Of a DNA stretch of 17,249 nt, positions 14,641 through 17,249 are shown piece by piece; the first letter of the stretch is position 1, and each line of letters starts with the position of its first letter. The notes under the pieces are model-generated. The model was not told where the DNA came from, searched no databases, and worked only from the letters and a program-made list of their open reading frames with translations. This DNA comes from an uncultured Acetatifactor sp. GTDB taxonomy: Bacteria; Bacillota; Clostridia; Lachnospirales; Lachnospiraceae. A program made the position numbers and the translations under genes. The stretch lies in assembly GCA_910586835.1 (NCBI GenBank), contig CAJUJU010000071.1:1-17249 (forward strand), written 5' to 3'.

Positions 14641-15231
14641 ATGAATCAGAAAAAAACGACGCTCCGGCAGCTGTTTCTTTTTTTTATCATAAGCAACGGT
14701 GTAACCTTGCTGCAGCTGGCCTTGATGCCCCTGTTAAAGCATCTGTTCGGTCTTACCGGACTGGCCGAAATACCATTGCAGCTGTTTCCTTTAGGGCAAA
14801 GCCCGGAAGGAAAGCGAATCTTTCTGATCGATTACGCAGGCGGCGCGCTGAGCGAGGGCGGCGGAGGCGGCATGGCCTATTTTCTCGCCGTGGAACTCAC
14901 ACTCCTCGCAGCTCAGATCATCAATTTTTTTCTCCAGCGCAGAATCACATTCCGATCCCAGGTCAGCATCCTGAAGGCGGCGCTGTGGTATTTTGCCGCA
15001 TGGCTGCTCATCTCTTCCGGAGCCTCCGCGCTGAACGGCCTGTACAAACCTTATATCTACCGCTTTCTGGTCTTCCGCTTCGGAAAAGACGGCGGAACCC
15101 TGGCCGGCGATATCGTCACCATGCTGATTAATTGTGTTATCTCGTTCTGGGTCTTTTTCCCAATCATGAAATTTATCTTCCGTGCCGGCGATAAGAAAGA
15201 CACTATCAAAAGAAAAGAGGATACCAAATGA
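14641..15231 (+). CDS. GtrA-like polytopic membrane protein
   Basis: The 196-residue product has four likely membrane segments (about 9-36, 79-97, 111-136 and 153-180). The pattern LFLFFIISNGVTLLQLAL near the start and INFFLQRRITFRSQ (94-107) between helices two and three is that of the GtrA family, small membrane proteins linked to moving lipid-linked sugars or to cell-surface polysaccharide synthesis. It is longer than the usual 120-150 residues because of a segment between helices one and two (37-78) with a glycine-rich EGGGGG stretch. AAAGGAGG lies seven bases before the ATG, and a small GGATC/GATCC stem precedes it. The stop overlaps the start of the GH3 gene (ATGA), so translation is coupled. 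Confidence 0.7.
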   Translation: MNQKKTTLRQLFLFFIISNGVTLLQLALMPLLKHLFGLTGLAEIPLQLFPLGQSPEGKRIFLIDYAGGALSEGGGGGMAYFLAVELTLLAAQIINFFLQRRITFRSQVSILKAALWYFAAWLLISSGASALNGLYKPYIYRFLVFRFGKDGGTLAGDIVTMLINCVISFWVFFPIMKFIFRAGDKKDTIKRKEDTK

Positions 15232-17048
15232 CAACAGAATGGAAACATGGGAACATCATTTCCCGGATGTCCCTGGAGGAAAAAGCAGCTTTGCTGAACG
15301 GGGCATCGGAATGGACCACGAGAGAAATCCGCCGTCTTGGAATCGAAGCTCTGGTATTTTCAGACGGCCCCAACGGAGTGCGGCGGCAGCGGGGCAAGGG
15401 GGATCATCTGGGTCTGAACGCATCCGTTCCAGCCACCTGTTTTCCGGCGCTCTCCGCTCTGGCCTGCAGCTGGGACGAGGCGCTGCTGTACCGGGTGGGG
15501 CAGGCGCTGGGGGAAGAGGCCCGGACACTTGGCGTGGATGTCCTTCTCGGTCCCGGGCTGAACATCAGAAGAAATCCTGCGGGAGGAAGAAACTTTGAAT
15601 ATTTTTCCGAGGATCCCTTTCTGTCCGGAAAAGAGGCCGCAGCCTTCATCCGAGGAATTCAGAGCACCGGAATATCCGCATGTCCGAAGCATTTCGCCGT
15701 CAACAGCCAGGAACTGCACAGAATGACCGTGGATTCCGTTCTGGACGAGCGAGCCCTCAGAGAGCTGTATCTGACCGGATTCGAGATCGCCCTGAAGGAA
15801 GGCGGAGCCCATGCTATCATGACCAGTTACAATAAAGTGAACGGCAGCTATGCCAATGAAAACACTCATCTGCTCCTGGAAATCCTCAGAAAAGAATGGA
15901 AATATGACGGCTTTGTAGTAACCGACTGGGGCGGCTGCAACGATCCCGCAAAAGGCGCCGCCTGCCGTTCCGACCTGTCTATGCCCGGAGCCGGATATGT
16001 TCCGGTTCACGAAATCGTGCAGGCTGTCCTTGACAGCAGGCTGCCCATGGAGGCTTTGGAACAATGTGTGGAGGATACGCTGGAACTGCAGCGGAAAACA
16101 GCGCCGGGAAGGAAGAATCGCGCCGCCGGATACGATCCCGAAAAGCATCATATCCTGGCCCGCAAGACTGCGGCTCAAAGTGTTGTGCTGCTGAAAAACC
16201 AGGGAAAGCCCTCCCGGCTGCTGCCCCTTTCGGAAAATACCAGAGCCGCGTTGATCGGCGCCTTCGGAAGCTCCCCCAGATATCAGGGGGCAGGTTCTTC
16301 CGCAATCAATCCCTCCCGTCTGGAGAGCCTTTCTCAGGTGATCGGAAACTATCTGCCCCGATATACGGGATATGCGGCAGGATATACGCCCGGCCGGAAA
16401 AGAGATCCGGCAAAGGAACGGAAAGCATTATCTCTTGCCGAGAAATCCGAGCTAATCCTCTACTGCATGGGTCTGGACGAATGTTCGGAGCTGGAGGGCC
16501 GGGATCGGAAAAATCTGGCGATTCCGGAGGAACAGATCCTGCTCCTGCAAAAATTGTACGAGGTCAATCCGAACATCGTAGTTCTGTTATCCGCCGGAGC
16601 CGCCGTGGATCTTTGGTGGGAAAACTACTGCAGCGGGATAGTGTACGGGCAGCTGGGAGGACAGGCAGGAGCTTCCGCCGTATTGGAAATTTTGCTGGGA
16701 AAAATATGTCCGTCCGGCCGTCTGAGCGAAACCTGGCCCCTTCGCTATGAGGATACGCCGTCGTATGGATACTTTCCGGGGCCGGAACGAACCGCCGAGT
16801 ACAGAGAAAGTATCTTTGTGGGATATCGCTATTACCATTCCGCACAGATCCGGGTACGCTATCCCTTTGGGTACGGCCTGTCCTACACCTCCTTTTCTTA
16901 CTCTGATCTGAAGACAGACGACAGAGGCATGTCCTTTGAGATCAGAAACACCGGGGACAGGGACGGCGCCGAGGTGGCTCAGCTGTACGTCGGAATCAAA
17001 AAAAAGCAGGGTCTTTCGAGCCGCCAGGGAGCTGAAAGGCTTTCATAA
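15228..17048 (+). CDS. GH3 beta-glucosidase, frameshifted and truncated at the C-terminus
   Basis: The 606-residue frame is a glycoside hydrolase family 3 enzyme, which releases terminal beta-linked sugars from oligosaccharides; there is no signal peptide, so it would act in the cytoplasm. The N-terminal barrel shows VFSDGPNGVR (43-52), RNFEYFSEDP (121-130), CPKHFAVNSQE (152-162), and the nucleophile Asp233 in FVVTDWGG. The second domain has SVVLLKN and the GQLGGQAGASAVLEILLGKICPSGRL region; the Fn3-like domain begins FEIRNTGDRDGAEVAQLYVG. After the A8 tract at 16998-17005 the frame ends in unrelated residues, whereas the neighbouring frame continues KSRVFRAARELKGFHKVFLRAG, as the family requires. 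Even that frame loses similarity near 17066, so the last 50 or so Fn3 residues are absent. Activity is doubtful. Start overlaps the GtrA-like stop. Confidence 0.88.
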   Translation: MTTEWKHGNIISRMSLEEKAALLNGASEWTTREIRRLGIEALVFSDGPNGVRRQRGKGDHLGLNASVPATCFPALSALACSWDEALLYRVGQALGEEARTLGVDVLLGPGLNIRRNPAGGRNFEYFSEDPFLSGKEAAAFIRGIQSTGISACPKHFAVNSQELHRMTVDSVLDERALRELYLTGFEIALKEGGAHAIMTSYNKVNGSYANENTHLLLEILRKEWKYDGFVVTDWGGCNDPAKGAACRSDLSMPGAGYVPVHEIVQAVLDSRLPMEALEQCVEDTLELQRKTAPGRKNRAAGYDPEKHHILARKTAAQSVVLLKNQGKPSRLLPLSENTRAALIGAFGSSPRYQGAGSSAINPSRLESLSQVIGNYLPRYTGYAAGYTPGRKRDPAKERKALSLAEKSELILYCMGLDECSELEGRDRKNLAIPEEQILLLQKLYEVNPNIVVLLSAGAAVDLWWENYCSGIVYGQLGGQAGASAVLEILLGKICPSGRLSETWPLRYEDTPSYGYFPGPERTAEYRESIFVGYRYYHSAQIRVRYPFGYGLSYTSFSYSDLKTDDRGMSFEIRNTGDRDGAEVAQLYVGIKKKQGLSSRQGAERLS

Positions 17049-17249
17049 AGTATTCCTCCGGGCCGGTCAGCTTTGTCCGCAGGATATTCAGCGATTTTGT
17101 TCTGCGCCGCTGGACGGCACTCCGGGACAGTCCCAAGGCCTTGCCAATCTCGCTGTCTGTCAAATCCAGAACCAGCCGCAAAAATAAAATGCTTTGCTCC
17201 TGCTCCGGCAGACTGGCAAAGGCGTCGGCCACCTGTTGGCTTCTGATCG
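16996..17249 (-). CDS. Sigma-70 region 4-like protein, partial at the window edge
   Basis: The frame enters from the right edge and ends at 16996. It encodes SLPEQEQSILFLRLVLDLTD, then SEIGKALGLSRSAVQRRRTK, a sigma-70 region 4 helix-turn-helix that reads -35 boxes or acts as an element-specific regulator. Sigma-like proteins of this style (LPEQ, DLTDSEI, SAVQRRRTKSL) are common on conjugative elements of Firmicutes, which is established for the type but inferred here. The last residues, about FMKAFQLPGGSKDPAFF, are read from the antisense of the GH3 gene, so the natural C-terminus was probably replaced at a junction near 17050-17066. The 5' part lies outside the window. Confidence 0.65.
   Translation of the reverse strand, partial: IRSQQVADAFASLPEQEQSILFLRLVLDLTDSEIGKALGLSRSAVQRRRTKSLNILRTKLTGPEEYFMKAFQLPGGSKDPAFF

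Overview
The window looks like a GC-rich Firmicute of the Lachnospiraceae type (Clostridia). The pointers are strong AGGAGG-type ribosome sites, a ddl-murF pair, a YbhJ-like aconitase-family hydratase, an SseB-like protein, a B. subtilis-type sigma-D (flagellar) promoter, and a 30-residue holin-like type I toxin. This placement comes from gene content and style, not from a database search. No rRNA, tRNA or CRISPR array was seen.

Layout. (1) 1-3473, plus strand: a large protein of unknown function (open frame 41-2350) followed by a second, decayed tandem copy of the same family (2367-3473) with frameshifts and a roughly 400-base internal deletion. (2) 3511-9639, minus strand: a compact five-gene run, read from right to left. 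It encodes a membrane-anchored LytM-like protein that has lost its zinc ligands, an amidohydrolase, a lipoprotein resembling glycoside hydrolase family 9 but without its catalytic parts, D-Ala-D-Ala ligase (Ddl) and MurF. This is a cell-wall precursor operon with three upstream partners, two of which look like dead hydrolases. (3) 9749-11739, minus strand: a protein with three EF-hand-like calcium loops, started by TTG and placed behind a near-consensus sigma-D promoter and a structured leader of about 150 nt, preceded by an SseB-like gene. (4) 11790-12115: a small type I toxin-antitoxin locus. A plus-strand promoter drives an mRNA with a sequestered ribosome site, a 27-codon leader ORF that overlaps the toxin start, and a one-helix toxin. 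A convergent antisense RNA promoter and a hairpin lie at the 3' end. (5) 12152-14443, minus strand: an aconitase-family hydratase with its own promoter. (6) 14641-17048, plus strand: a GtrA-like membrane protein translationally coupled (ATGA) to a GH3 beta-glucosidase. The GH3 gene is frameshifted at an A8 tract and then cut off inside its C-terminal Fn3-like domain. At that point a minus-strand gene with a sigma-70 region 4 domain enters from the right edge, which suggests a mobile-element or rearrangement junction.

The most interesting parts are the toxin-antitoxin locus with a possible hok/mok-like coupled leader ORF, the sigma-D promoter plus terminator-like leader before the calcium-binding protein, and the cell-wall operon carrying two inactive hydrolase relatives.
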